Shown: in pieces, positions 7,388-16,635 of the stretch | How positions within the stretch are numbered: the stretch's first letter is position 1 | How the letters are laid out: every line of letters starts with the position of its first letter | NCBI GenBank assembly: GCA_944393045.1 | Contig: CALXYT010000016.1 | Span: forward strand, 1-42,449 | Length of the DNA: 42,449 bases | Direction: 5' to 3' | Source of the DNA: an uncultured Succinivibrionaceae bacterium | GTDB taxonomy: Bacteria > Pseudomonadota > Gammaproteobacteria > Enterobacterales > Succinivibrionaceae | Made by a program: the position numbers and the translations under genes | The notes under the pieces: model-generated | The model's database searches: none | Told to the model about the DNA's origin: nothing | What the model saw: the letters and a program-made list of their open reading frames with translations, nothing else

Positions 7388-7877
7388 TGCATTTGTAATT
7401 GTGTTGTTAGTAGGGGTTAAAAATATGATGTATAGCTTAAATACGTCAAGTTCTATGCCTATTGGTTATTACAAACTTCTTGCTGCTGTAAATATTCATA
7501 AAGATGATTTAGTAATTGTTTGTTTAAAAGATAGCAAATTAAAAAAAGATGCAATTGAAAAGGGATATTTAGAAGTTGTAAATCATGAAAGATGTGACAT
7601 TGTTCCATTGCTCAAAAAGGTTGTTGCAGAAGCACAAGATCATATTGTAGTTACTGGTGAAGGAGTTTTTATTAATGGTAATTTTATCGAAAATTCAAGA
7701 CCGATTCATACAGACTCACAAGGTAGGATATTACCAATAGCAGTAATTGATAAAATATTATCTAAGGATGAATATTTTGTTTTAGGAGATCACCCAAAAA
7801 GTTTTGATGGCAGATACTTTGGAATAATTACTAAAGATGAAATTATAAATAAGGCTGAGCCTAGTTTCACATTTTAA
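7338..7877 (+). CDS. traF: TraF, pilin-maturing peptidase (S26 family)
   Basis: A 179-aa protein (RP4 TraF is 178) with an N-terminal membrane helix (about 9-28), the catalytic serine in NTSSSMPIGYY (Ser39 by the SMP pattern) and the candidate general-base lysine in PLLKK (Lys93). VLGDHPKSFDGRYFG near residue 155 is the conserved signal-peptidase box. In RP4, TraF trims the C-terminus of TrbC and joins it to the N-terminus to make a circular pilin, and TrbC is encoded here (25850-26218). The gene begins inside traG with AAGGA 9 bases before the ATG. Confidence 0.92.
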   Translation: MQLTRKKVKSISIILFSAFVIVLLVGVKNMMYSLNTSSSMPIGYYKLLAAVNIHKDDLVIVCLKDSKLKKDAIEKGYLEVVNHERCDIVPLLKKVVAEAQDHIVVTGEGVFINGNFIENSRPIHTDSQGRILPIAVIDKILSKDEYFVLGDHPKSFDGRYFGIITKDEIINKAEPSFTF

Positions 7878-7892
7878 AAAGGATAAATGATT

Positions 7893-10175
7893 ATGAGATT
7901 ATTCATAGCAGAAAAGCCAAGCGTGGCAAAGGCAATTGCTAACGTTATAGGCATTGAAAAGAACAATAAGAACTATATTGAATGTAAGGATCTAACACTT
8001 GTTGCGTGGTGCTTTGGTCATCTTTACGAACTCGCAGAACCTGATGTATATACTGACGTTAATGCTCCAAGATCTTCAAAGACTAATAAAAAAATGTGGC
8101 GTTGGGAAGATCTGCCAATAGTTCCTCAAATTTGGCAAACTATAGAAAAGGAAGAACATAAAGAACATATCAATATGTTATTTAATTTAATTGGTAAATG
8201 TGATTGTGTTGTACACGCAGGAGATCCAGATCGTGAGGGGCAATTATTAGTTGATGAAGTAATTGAAAAAGCAGGATTTACAGGAAAGGTTCTAAGATAC
8301 TGGGCAAATGCAATTGATGATAAATCTATAAGAAAAGCTCTTGATAACTTAGAGAACAATTCAAAATATGAATGCTTAGGTCATGCCGCAACAGCACGTC
8401 AACGTTGTGACTGGTTAGTGGGAATGAATATTACTAGAGCAACAACATTATTACATCAAGATATATATACAGTTGGTCGTGTACAAACTCCTACTCTTAA
8501 TCTTGTATATCAAAGAGACCAAGCTATTAAGAACTTTAAATCAATAGATTTTAATGTATTAAAAATTGATGTGACAGTTAAAAATGGCAATTATCAAGCT
8601 ACTTTTCAACCAAGCGACACTCAACAAGGACTTGATGAAGAAGGACGTTTAATCGATAGTGCAGTTGCTCAAGATATTGCTGATTTTTGTAAAGACAAAG
8701 ATGCAACAGTGATTAGTGTTAAAAAGACCAAAAAGACAGTTAATCAACCAAAAGGATTTTCTCTTGCAGAACTTACAGCAACAGCAAGTAAAGTTTTAGG
8801 TTTTACTGCTGCACAAACTTTAAAAACTGCTCAATGTCTTTACGAAAAGAGGTGTACTTCTTATCCAAGAACAGATTGTTGTTATTTGCCTACATCTCAG
8901 TATGAAGATAAAAGCTTTATTCTTGATTCTATAAGTTTAATTTGTGAAAAATTCAAAGATGCTTGTATATCTGTTAAAGATTCAACTATAAAAAGTAAAA
9001 TTTGGAACGATGAGAAGACAACTGCACACCATGCGATAATTCCTACATTTTCAGATTCAAAAGTTGATTTAACTGATGCTGAAATGAAACTTTATGAGTT
9101 AATAGCCAAACGCTATATTGTGCAATTCATGAAAGCTCATGAATATGAACAAACAGAAGTTTTAACAAAAGTTGAAAATTATAACTTTAAAACAATAGGT
9201 AAGAGAGTTCTTGTTAATGGTTTTAAAGATTTTGATAAAGATGAAGACGATAATAAAGAAGAATCTAATAATCTTCCTGAATTGAATGAAGGTGATCTCG
9301 GTACAGTTCAAAACGTAAATATTCAAAAACAAAAGACTCAACCTCCTAAATACTTCACTGAAGGTACTTTAATCACTGCAATGGAAAATATCCATCGTTA
9401 TGTTGACAATGAAGAATATAAAAAACTATTGAAAGATGGTGATGGTATAGGCACTTCTGCTACTCGTGCTTCAATTATTGAAGAACTTAAAAAGAGAGAA
9501 TTTATTAAAGTTGATGGTAAATTCATTAAATCTACAGAGAAAGGTGCAAATTTACTAGCAAATATTAGTGAAGAAGTTAAAAGTCCGATTTTGACTGCTA
9601 TCTTTGAAAGAGAATTAACAGATATTGCTGAAAACCAAAAAGGGATAGGTGCTTTATTAGATCAATGTGTTGATTTTGTGCAAGCTGAAGTTATTAGTGC
9701 TCGAGCAAAAGCTAAATTACTTTCTAAAAAAGTAAGTGTATTAGATTGTCCTTACTGTAAGGAAAAAATGTTTGAGCAAAAGTTCACTTATTCTTGTGAA
9801 AAATGCGGTTTTAAAATCAATAAAGAAATAGCACAAGCGACACCTTCTGTTGAATATTATCAAAAAGTTTTGAATAAAGAAGATGTTCTTCCTTTGGTGT
9901 TCAGAAGTAAAGAAAATAAAAAATTTAAAGCAAAATTAGAACTGGATTATGCTAATAAGAAATTGGTTTTTAAATTTGAATCAAAGGAAAAAACAAATTC
10001 AGAAGTTTCAAAATATACCTGCAAAATTTGTGGGAAGGGCTTGATTAGAAGAGAATCTGCTAAGAAGAAAGGTGTGTTCTGGTGGGGCTGTTCTGGATAT
10101 CCAGAATGCAAGCAGACTTACTTTGATGATAATGGCAAACCTGATTTGGAAGATAAAAAGAAAAACAAGGAATAA
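7893..10175 (+). CDS. traE: TraE, topoisomerase III
   Basis: A type IA topoisomerase of the TopB/RP4 TraE kind, 760 aa. The TOPRIM domain starts at MRLFIAEKPSVAKAIANVIG with acidic HAGDPDREGQLL around residues 108-119; the catalytic Tyr324 is in SYPRTD. The C-terminus has two zinc-finger motifs (CPYC..CEKC at about 620-640 and CKIC..CSGYPECKQ at about 710-745). I start at 7893 because the protein then begins as E. coli TopB does and AGGA is 9 bases upstream; the ATG at 7887 is too close to it. It probably resolves single-strand intermediates during transfer or element replication. Confidence 0.93.
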   Translation: MRLFIAEKPSVAKAIANVIGIEKNNKNYIECKDLTLVAWCFGHLYELAEPDVYTDVNAPRSSKTNKKMWRWEDLPIVPQIWQTIEKEEHKEHINMLFNLIGKCDCVVHAGDPDREGQLLVDEVIEKAGFTGKVLRYWANAIDDKSIRKALDNLENNSKYECLGHAATARQRCDWLVGMNITRATTLLHQDIYTVGRVQTPTLNLVYQRDQAIKNFKSIDFNVLKIDVTVKNGNYQATFQPSDTQQGLDEEGRLIDSAVAQDIADFCKDKDATVISVKKTKKTVNQPKGFSLAELTATASKVLGFTAAQTLKTAQCLYEKRCTSYPRTDCCYLPTSQYEDKSFILDSISLICEKFKDACISVKDSTIKSKIWNDEKTTAHHAIIPTFSDSKVDLTDAEMKLYELIAKRYIVQFMKAHEYEQTEVLTKVENYNFKTIGKRVLVNGFKDFDKDEDDNKEESNNLPELNEGDLGTVQNVNIQKQKTQPPKYFTEGTLITAMENIHRYVDNEEYKKLLKDGDGIGTSATRASIIEELKKREFIKVDGKFIKSTEKGANLLANISEEVKSPILTAIFERELTDIAENQKGIGALLDQCVDFVQAEVISARAKAKLLSKKVSVLDCPYCKEKMFEQKFTYSCEKCGFKINKEIAQATPSVEYYQKVLNKEDVLPLVFRSKENKKFKAKLELDYANKKLVFKFESKEKTNSEVSKYTCKICGKGLIRRESAKKKGVFWWGCSGYPECKQTYFDDNGKPDLEDKKKNKE

Positions 10176-10178
10176 TAT

Positions 10179-10547
10179 ATGTCAGCACAAGATAATACAG
10201 AGAATTTTTTTAAATCTCTTACTCCTGAAGAAATAGCGGAGTTTAAGAGAATTTCAGCGAAAGCTAGAGCGAAAAAAAATTACGTGTCACCTGAACGCTT
10301 GGCACAAATTAAGCGCATGATTTATTTATGTGATCAAAATTTAAGAATTACACAAGCAGAGGCTCAAGCTTTAGCAGAAGAAGGTTATGAATTAATATCT
10401 TCAAATCAAGCTGAAGAGTCAATAGGTAGTAAAAATTACAGGGAGGAGACATTAGAAGATACTTATAAAAGAGTAACAAGCTCTGAATATCAAAAAATAT
10501 TAAAAGACTTTATTGAAGAAGTTAAAAGATTAAAAAATAAGAAATAA
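10179..10547 (+). CDS. traD: TraD-like small Tra1 protein
   Basis: A 122-aa soluble charged protein, 3 bases after traE, with AAGGAA upstream of the ATG. RP4 has a small traD of about 130 aa in exactly this place between topoisomerase and primase, so the name rests on position and size rather than on motif recognition. Residues 15-50 (TPEEIAEFKRISAKARAKK) are basic-amphipathic and the end is Lys-rich. Function unknown in RP4 as well. Confidence 0.55.
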   Translation: MSAQDNTENFFKSLTPEEIAEFKRISAKARAKKNYVSPERLAQIKRMIYLCDQNLRITQAEAQALAEEGYELISSNQAEESIGSKNYREETLEDTYKRVTSSEYQKILKDFIEEVKRLKNKK

Positions 10548-10637
10548 TTTTTCTTTTGGTTTGATGAGTCTGAATATCAACAAATTATTATTTAGACTCA
10601 ATTTTTAATTTACATTTAATTTTAATAGGGATTTGTA

Positions 10638-13600
10638 ATGGCTAATAATGCTGAAAATGCAATGGAAAACTATAAGAAAATGGTTTCCGACATGATTATT
10701 TCATCAATTGAAAAAGGTGTTGCACCGTGGGAAAAACCTTGGTCAGTTGAAGATATGAAGATGTTAAGACCTCATAATCCAGAATCTGGATCTTTTTATC
10801 AGGGAAATAATGCTTTAACTTTAGTATTAGCAAGTGTGGTTAAAGGATATAACGATTCTCGTTGGATGACGTACAACCAAGCCAAAAAGGCAGGTGGTAC
10901 TGTACGTTCAGGCGAAAAAAGTATTCCTTTAGTACGTGTTATTTATGGCAAGGAAGAACCTGAAGTTGATGAGCAAGGAAGACCAATTGTTAATGATAAG
11001 GGCAAACTTAAGATGAAGTATATTCCTTTTCGTGTGCCAGTCGTTACTAAATTTAATTTATTTAATGTAAAACAAATTGATTTTCCTTTGGAGCATGAAT
11101 ATTCTCAGCCAATAAAACCTGAAGCTCTTCCTACTCAGTCATGGGATGATTATGAGCGAGCAGAGCAGATGATCAAAGATACAGATGCTAAGATAAGTTA
11201 TTCAGGTACACAGGCTTATTATCGACCAAGTTCTGATGAAATTTACATTCCTCCAAAAGAATTATTCTCAACTCAAGAAGGATTCTATAGTACTGTTTTT
11301 CACGAGCTGTCTCATTGGACAGGTGCTGAATCAAGACTTAATAGACACTATGGAGCAAAAGGGACTAAAGCTTATGCTCAAGAAGAACTTGTTGCCGAAA
11401 TTTCAAGTTTTATGATTTGCTTAAATTTGGGAATTGGACATAACTTAGAAAATCATGCAACTTATGTTAATTCATGGAATGAATGTCTTCATGATAATAA
11501 GCAGGATATTATTGATGCAGTAGATCAAGCTTTTGATGCGCAGAAATACATTACAAAATTATGTCGTGATAAAGAAAAAGATCGTGTAAATGCAGTAAAT
11601 AATGCGGATGAACGTATATATTTAGTTAATATTAACAATGCTGAAGATATGGCTAAATTAGCAAGTCTTGGTGCATTGTTAGATGATGATCAACGTACTT
11701 ATATTACGCAAGATCATGAATTAAAGGATTTTATAGATTATCTTCCTGATGATATTAAGAATACGTTACTTCATAATTCTGAAGAACAAACTGAAAATCA
11801 AATATTTGATACCGTTAAAGGTGTATTCTCTGATTTTAGTCAGGTTGAAGAGTATGTTCATAGAAATAATAATTCTTTATCAGAAGAAGAAAAAAATAAA
11901 TTAACTGAAGATTTGCAAAAAGTTAGAGAACAAGCTGATGCTCTTTTAGCTTTGCTTCAAAAGTCTGAAGAACAAACTGAAGATCTTGTTGTATCTCCTT
12001 CTGATGTTGAAGTTGAAAATGTGGACCAACGTGAAAAGATTGATGAATTTACTCAATCTAAGAAAGAACAAGAAGATGATATTTCAGATAATAACAATCC
12101 TAAACTATATCCAAGTGAAACAGTAGCAAGATTAATAACGGACTTTAATAATGAGGCCTTTAATCTGGATGAACATCATCCTGTGTTAGAACCCATTTAT
12201 AGAACACTTGCCAGATTTGCAACTGAAGATTCTTTGAAATTTGAGGTGACTCAAAATGATCATTCGATTAGGAATCCAAATAAATTTTTTTCGGTTCTGA
12301 AAGAAGAATCAGAAAAATTGGGCAATAACCAAGCGTATGAATTACTAACAAGTGATGATTATTATAATAGTTATAAATATAACTTTATTAATAATATTCT
12401 ATTTAGGGATATAAGATATGATGCTTTACGTTACTTATCAAGAGAAACGATTATTAAAGATCCTGATATTCAAGCAAGTAAGAATAATAATGTAGAATTT
12501 AATAATTTTGAAAATTTAGAAGTTACTTATCATTGGTCAGAGTATGGTTTTGACATACCTAATGATAAAGATATAGTTTTAAAAGGAAAGGATGCTTACC
12601 AACTGTTAAAGAAAGTAATGAATGTTGATAAAGAATTCTTTAATCGAGGTAGTGGTTGTTATAAAACTGAACTTGATATCAAAATTGGTAACATAGAATT
12701 TCGTGACCGATTTGGCTTAGGTGAAGGTGAATTTAGATATGATACATTAGGTGAAAGCTTAATACATATTTATAGACGGTCTTTTGATTATGATATGGTT
12801 TTTCAAAAAGAAAATGCTTTATCAGAAGATGAATTCCGTTCAAAATTACCAAAAGAATTATTTGATTTAATAAGTCAAGAAAAGGCTTTTGAACGAGAAA
12901 TAGAAAATACAGAAGTATTACAACCTAAAGTACAAACCGAATCTTCTATTGAAGAAGATATAGGGTATGGTATTCCTAACAGAAATGAAGAAGTTGAAAA
13001 TAAAGAAATCAATTTAAAAGCTTTTTATAAAAAGCATGTTGATCATTCTTACAAAAGTTATGTAGACACTTTATATGATGATAAGGGTCAAATAACCGTC
13101 AAAAATGCTGATGATTTTAAAAATCTTATTACTCAAGATATAGCTACACAAGAGTTTAAAGATCAGCAAGGAGCTCAGACTGATTGGAATAACATTAATT
13201 GGGATGCAGAATTTACAAGATATCAAAAACGTTTCCACAGACGTGATGATCGTTTTGAAGATAAAAAACATCCTAATTGGGAACGAATCAAATTAGTATG
13301 TTCAATATTTGCAAGAAATTTTGTGAAGGGGTATAAAGTTTTACATCCAGAAAAAGAAGATGAATTATTATCAAATGAAAAGTTATTACAAGATTTTTCT
13401 GAAAAAACTCTTGAAAATATTACTTCATACAGAGAATACGTTAATCAACAGATACAAATAAATTTAGAATCAATTAGTAAAGGTGAAGACTCTAACTATG
13501 CTAAATTAGCAGATTATATGCTCAACGATAAAAAAGCATATGATGTTTTATTTGGAAATATTGTAAATGAAATCGTAGCAAAGGATTTAGATAAGGAGCA

Positions 13601-15038
13601 AAGTGAAACATCTGAAGAAGAAGTATCACAGACGTCTGTTCAGAATTCTGAATCCAAAGTTGAATCGACTACTGATGAAGTTGAAAAAACTGAAGAACAA
13701 ACAACTACTCAGGAAGAAGCTCAAACGGCTAGTGTAGATACAGAAAATTACACTAACATTGCTGATGTTAATGATATGGATTCTTATTTGAGTAAAGATA
13801 TTTCTAATGTTCCAAATAGAGAATATTTGAACGTTGATTTTTCAGAAAAAAACGCTGTTAAATCAATGGGGGCTCAATGGGATAAAGACAAGAAAAAATG
13901 GTATGTCGAAGGCGAACTTATAGACGATCCTAGATTTGAGCAATGGAGAAAACCTAAAGTTGTAAATATTCAGGAAGAAACAGTGGTGTATGATAATGTT
14001 AATGAGGCTTTTGAGGCTTTTAAACGTGATTTAAATGTCTATGGTTGCAAATTAGATGAACGTTCATTTAAACAAAATGGCGATCAAATTTCAGGAAGAG
14101 TAAGTGTGCCAGGTGATAAACAGGGTGAAAAAGGTGCTACTTTCTATTTTCATACTAATGAAAATCAGGCTGTTACAGGTATTTTATACGACTTCCATCA
14201 AGCAAATAGAGTTGTATTTAAACGTACATATGCAACAGTTAATTCTATTAATAATATGAGAGCTAGAAATGGGCAATCAAAGCGTTACACTAACTTTGGT
14301 AATACTCAACCTCAGCAGCCAATTATTAAGAATCAAGTTCAAAGAAAAGTATCTAACTATAATGTTACAAATGCTGTATTACTTGAAATAAAGAAATATC
14401 CTAAAGCTCAACATCACTCTTATTTAGTAAAGAAAGGTATTCAGCCAACAGAAGGAACTTATATTAAGCCATGGAATGGTAATAATTACCTGTCAATTCC
14501 GATGGTTGATATAAATGGTAAGATTACAGGGTGTCAATATATTCGAGAAGATGGCTCTAAGACTAACAAGTTAGAGTCTAACAAGAAGGGGGCTTTTCAT
14601 CCAATTAATGGAATTCAAACCTTAGCAAATAAACCTGCAATAATTATTGCTGAAGGGTATGCTACTGCATGCACAATCAATGAAGTCACTAAAAATTATT
14701 TTGGTGTTGTTTCTTCTTTTGGTTCTGATAACATTTCAGATGTTGCAGAAAAGCTTCATGAACGTTATCCTGAATCTTTAATTGTTATTGCTGCTGATAA
14801 TGATCACAAGCATTCTGATGGTCACAATGTTGGAATTGAATCAGCACAACACGCTGCACAAAAGGTGAATGGTGTAGTTGTAATTCCTAACGTTACGCAA
14901 GGCAATGATTTTAATGATCTTTATAAGGAAAAGGGGCTTGAATCTGTAAGAGCTGAATTCTTGAAAGTTCTTGAAGAACTTAAAAAGCGTAAAAACGTTA
15001 AACAAGAAATTAAACAACAAAAAGGTTGTTCTCGATAG
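10638..15038 (+). CDS. traC: TraC, ArdC-DUF5710-TOPRIM primase fusion
   Basis: A 1466-aa multidomain protein. Residues 8-300 are an ArdC-type antirestriction region: ssDNA-binding N-terminal domain (SSIEKGVAPWEKPW) and a zincin-like metallopeptidase with HELSHWTG at about 222. A long acidic middle (about 380-1050) has repeated EEQTE motifs. A DUF5710 module (about 1060-1105; GAQWDKDKKKWYVEG) precedes the C-terminal TOPRIM primase with the RP4/P4 primase motif EGYATA at about 1339 and acidic AADNDHKHSDGHN. RP4 TraC (1061 aa) also joins an ArdC-like N-terminus to this primase. It likely enters the recipient, primes the complementary strand and protects single-stranded DNA. The 90-base gap after traD is the only break in the operon. 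Confidence 0.92.
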   Translation: MANNAENAMENYKKMVSDMIISSIEKGVAPWEKPWSVEDMKMLRPHNPESGSFYQGNNALTLVLASVVKGYNDSRWMTYNQAKKAGGTVRSGEKSIPLVRVIYGKEEPEVDEQGRPIVNDKGKLKMKYIPFRVPVVTKFNLFNVKQIDFPLEHEYSQPIKPEALPTQSWDDYERAEQMIKDTDAKISYSGTQAYYRPSSDEIYIPPKELFSTQEGFYSTVFHELSHWTGAESRLNRHYGAKGTKAYAQEELVAEISSFMICLNLGIGHNLENHATYVNSWNECLHDNKQDIIDAVDQAFDAQKYITKLCRDKEKDRVNAVNNADERIYLVNINNAEDMAKLASLGALLDDDQRTYITQDHELKDFIDYLPDDIKNTLLHNSEEQTENQIFDTVKGVFSDFSQVEEYVHRNNNSLSEEEKNKLTEDLQKVREQADALLALLQKSEEQTEDLVVSPSDVEVENVDQREKIDEFTQSKKEQEDDISDNNNPKLYPSETVARLITDFNNEAFNLDEHHPVLEPIYRTLARFATEDSLKFEVTQNDHSIRNPNKFFSVLKEESEKLGNNQAYELLTSDDYYNSYKYNFINNILFRDIRYDALRYLSRETIIKDPDIQASKNNNVEFNNFENLEVTYHWSEYGFDIPNDKDIVLKGKDAYQLLKKVMNVDKEFFNRGSGCYKTELDIKIGNIEFRDRFGLGEGEFRYDTLGESLIHIYRRSFDYDMVFQKENALSEDEFRSKLPKELFDLISQEKAFEREIENTEVLQPKVQTESSIEEDIGYGIPNRNEEVENKEINLKAFYKKHVDHSYKSYVDTLYDDKGQITVKNADDFKNLITQDIATQEFKDQQGAQTDWNNINWDAEFTRYQKRFHRRDDRFEDKKHPNWERIKLVCSIFARNFVKGYKVLHPEKEDELLSNEKLLQDFSEKTLENITSYREYVNQQIQINLESISKGEDSNYAKLADYMLNDKKAYDVLFGNIVNEIVAKDLDKEQSETSEEEVSQTSVQNSESKVESTTDEVEKTEEQTTTQEEAQTASVDTENYTNIADVNDMDSYLSKDISNVPNREYLNVDFSEKNAVKSMGAQWDKDKKKWYVEGELIDDPRFEQWRKPKVVNIQEETVVYDNVNEAFEAFKRDLNVYGCKLDERSFKQNGDQISGRVSVPGDKQGEKGATFYFHTNENQAVTGILYDFHQANRVVFKRTYATVNSINNMRARNGQSKRYTNFGNTQPQQPIIKNQVQRKVSNYNVTNAVLLEIKKYPKAQHHSYLVKKGIQPTEGTYIKPWNGNNYLSIPMVDINGKITGCQYIREDGSKTNKLESNKKGAFHPINGIQTLANKPAIIIAEGYATACTINEVTKNYFGVVSSFGSDNISDVAEKLHERYPESLIVIAADNDHKHSDGHNVGIESAQHAAQKVNGVVVIPNVTQGNDFNDLYKEKGLESVRAEFLKVLEELKKRKNVKQEIKQQKGCSR

Positions 15039-15080
15039 AATGTTGTCTTTTATTGAAAAAACAATACTTTCATGATAAAA

Positions 15081-15114
15081 TTAGAGCAGTAGGTTTGAAA
15101 ACCTGCTGCTCTAA
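15081..15114. terminator. Long hairpin after traC
   Basis: A 16-bp stem (15081-15096 with 15099-15114; starts TTAGAGCAG, ends CTGCTCTAA) has a single G-T pair. It lies 42 bases after the traC stop but has no T tract on either strand, so it may be a transcript 3'-end stabiliser or a factor-assisted terminator. Confidence 0.6.
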
Positions 15115-15215
15115 TATATTTAATTGATAAATGGAAGTGATTTTTTACCATCTTCAAAGAAAGCAAAAGAAAAATTAGTTTAATTATAACATATTTTTTT
15201 CTTTTGGGGGTTATT

Positions 15216-15626
15216 ATGAGAAAAAAGACAGGAAATAAGCAAAGTTTAGGGGGGAAAGTTCGTAAACTAAAAGCTGCTGGAAAGAGTTTGCTCGAAATAT
15301 CACGCATTTTATCAATTAGTTATGAAAAGTTAATGTACTTTGAGAAAAATAACGAAAGAGCAAAATCGGGAAACAAAATTTTACCTAAAAAACAATACTT
15401 AAATGAAATCTATGAGGATTTTAAAAAAAATCCTAAAAGTTGCTCAGCTTATTATCAAGATTTTATTAAAATTAAAGAAGGCAATGAATTAACAAGTTCA
15501 GAATTTCTTAAATGTTTTTTAACATATATTCAGAAACGTGAACATACTGACTATAACTTCACAGATTATAAAAATTATTATACTCAGCAAAAGAAAGAAA
15601 ATGAAAAAAAGCAAGTGACTTGCTAA
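15216..15626 (+). CDS. Small basic HTH-like protein
   Basis: A 136-aa basic protein. Residues 10-45 (GGKVRKLKAAGKSLLEISRI, then LSISYEKLM) look like the helix-turn-helix found at the ends of resolvases and terminase small subunits. The rest is Lys/Asn/Tyr-rich with no recognised fold. I start at ATG 15216 because GGGGG lies 5 bases upstream; a TTG at 15204 would put the ribosome site inside the gene. It is the last plus-strand gene before the convergent Trb operon, followed by a good terminator. Possible regulator; unproven. Confidence 0.6.
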   Translation: MRKKTGNKQSLGGKVRKLKAAGKSLLEISRILSISYEKLMYFEKNNERAKSGNKILPKKQYLNEIYEDFKKNPKSCSAYYQDFIKIKEGNELTSSEFLKCFLTYIQKREHTDYNFTDYKNYYTQQKKENEKKQVTC

Positions 15627-15675
15627 CTTAGAATTAGCTTAGTAAAATAATACTTATTCAATAAAAGGTATCAAG

Positions 15676-15705
15676 CCGTGAAATTTTTTCACGGTTTTTT
15701 TGTTT
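15676..15705 (+). terminator. Rho-independent terminator of the Tra1 side
   Basis: Stem CCGTGAA / TTCACGG (15676-15682, 15688-15694) followed by seven T, G and more T on the plus strand. Confidence 0.88.
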
Positions 15706-15770
15706 TTGACAAAATAAGCAAGCTTATTGTTGTAGCTATTAGATTAGTAAGTCGTTCAGAATTAGATTTT

Positions 15771-15809
15771 TAATAAAAATAAATAAGCCGTGCCTAGCGA
15801 ACACGGCTT
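15771..15809 (-). terminator. Terminator of the trb operon
   Basis: Stem AAGCCGTG / CACGGCTT (15785-15792, 15802-15809); on the minus strand it is followed by TTATTTATTTTTATT. It ends the long trbB-trbM transcript and faces the plus-strand terminator 80 bases away. Confidence 0.8.
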
Positions 15810-15865
15810 TTGTATGGCAAATTTTACGTTTGCTGCGATTCTCCATTCAGCAAACAACGCTAGAA

Positions 15866-16627
15866 TTATTTGTAATAAAAAGTTGCCCCCATCACTTGTT
15901 CATCAACAGTAACTTCAACCCAATTTAAAGTCGCTGTGCAACCTTTTGGTGTAGATTTACCTCTTGTATCACGAATACAAGGAGTACCTCTTACATAAGC
16001 TTCATCATTATACTTAATGCATTTTGTTTGCACACAAGTGTTAGAGTATTGACCAACGCCATATTTAACACATTCTGTTTTTTCGCAATAAGCATTGGCA
16101 GGGATATATGCGGCAATACCTTCATTTGAACTAATATTTGAACCTTTAAAAGAAGTTAAATTTGAACTTGCTAAACATGGACTCAAAGGTGGTAGTGGTG
16201 ACTTATGGTGTCTGATTCTTCTGATAGCTTCTCTTTTAGCACCACTACATCCTTTTGGAAAACCTGTGGGCAAGCATAACCAAATTGCACATTTATTATC
16301 TGGATTACTTGAAGTTGCTTGAATCGATTGTTTTTGTTCATCGTTGATTCGATCAGAATATTCATCTACAAGATCTAAAGCTTTATCATCAATTTTTTGC
16401 TGTTGATCTTCAAGTTTATTAAGTTTGTCTTGAGATGCATTCTCTACAAGCTTTTGATTATCAGATTCAAGATTATTAAGATTAACAGTTTCAAGTTTAT
16501 CTTCTAATTTTTCTTTTGCATTATAGAATTGTTCATTTTCTAAACCTGTACTGAATTCATCAGTATTTGCTAAAGCTAAGTTAGAAATTCCAAGTAGAAT
16601 TAGTGTTGCTATTACTATCTTTTTCAT
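15866..16627 (-). CDS. trbM: TrbM-like secreted conjugation protein
   Basis: A 253-aa exported protein with a signal peptide (residues 1-20, cleavage after LALA), an acidic coiled-coil stretch (about 40-100), and a cysteine-rich C-terminal half. KCAIWLCLPTGFPKGCSGAK at about 113 matches the Cys-pattern core of TrbM (CxAILCL...C), and LPPLSPC follows. RP4 TrbM is shorter, so the coiled coil and the last 90 residues with further cysteines are extensions. It is the last gene of the operon, 8 bases after trbL2, with AAGGAA before the ATG. TrbM's role in RP4 is accessory and not defined. Confidence 0.75.
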   Translation of the reverse strand: MKKIVIATLILLGISNLALANTDEFSTGLENEQFYNAKEKLEDKLETVNLNNLESDNQKLVENASQDKLNKLEDQQQKIDDKALDLVDEYSDRINDEQKQSIQATSSNPDNKCAIWLCLPTGFPKGCSGAKREAIRRIRHHKSPLPPLSPCLASSNLTSFKGSNISSNEGIAAYIPANAYCEKTECVKYGVGQYSNTCVQTKCIKYNDEAYVRGTPCIRDTRGKSTPKGCTATLNWVEVTVDEQVMGATFYYK

Positions 16628-16635
16628 AATATTCC

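Noticed and set aside
9733-10130. Separate zinc-finger gene
   Set aside because: The CPYC and CKIC clusters are in frame with the topoisomerase and are the usual C-terminal fingers of that enzyme.
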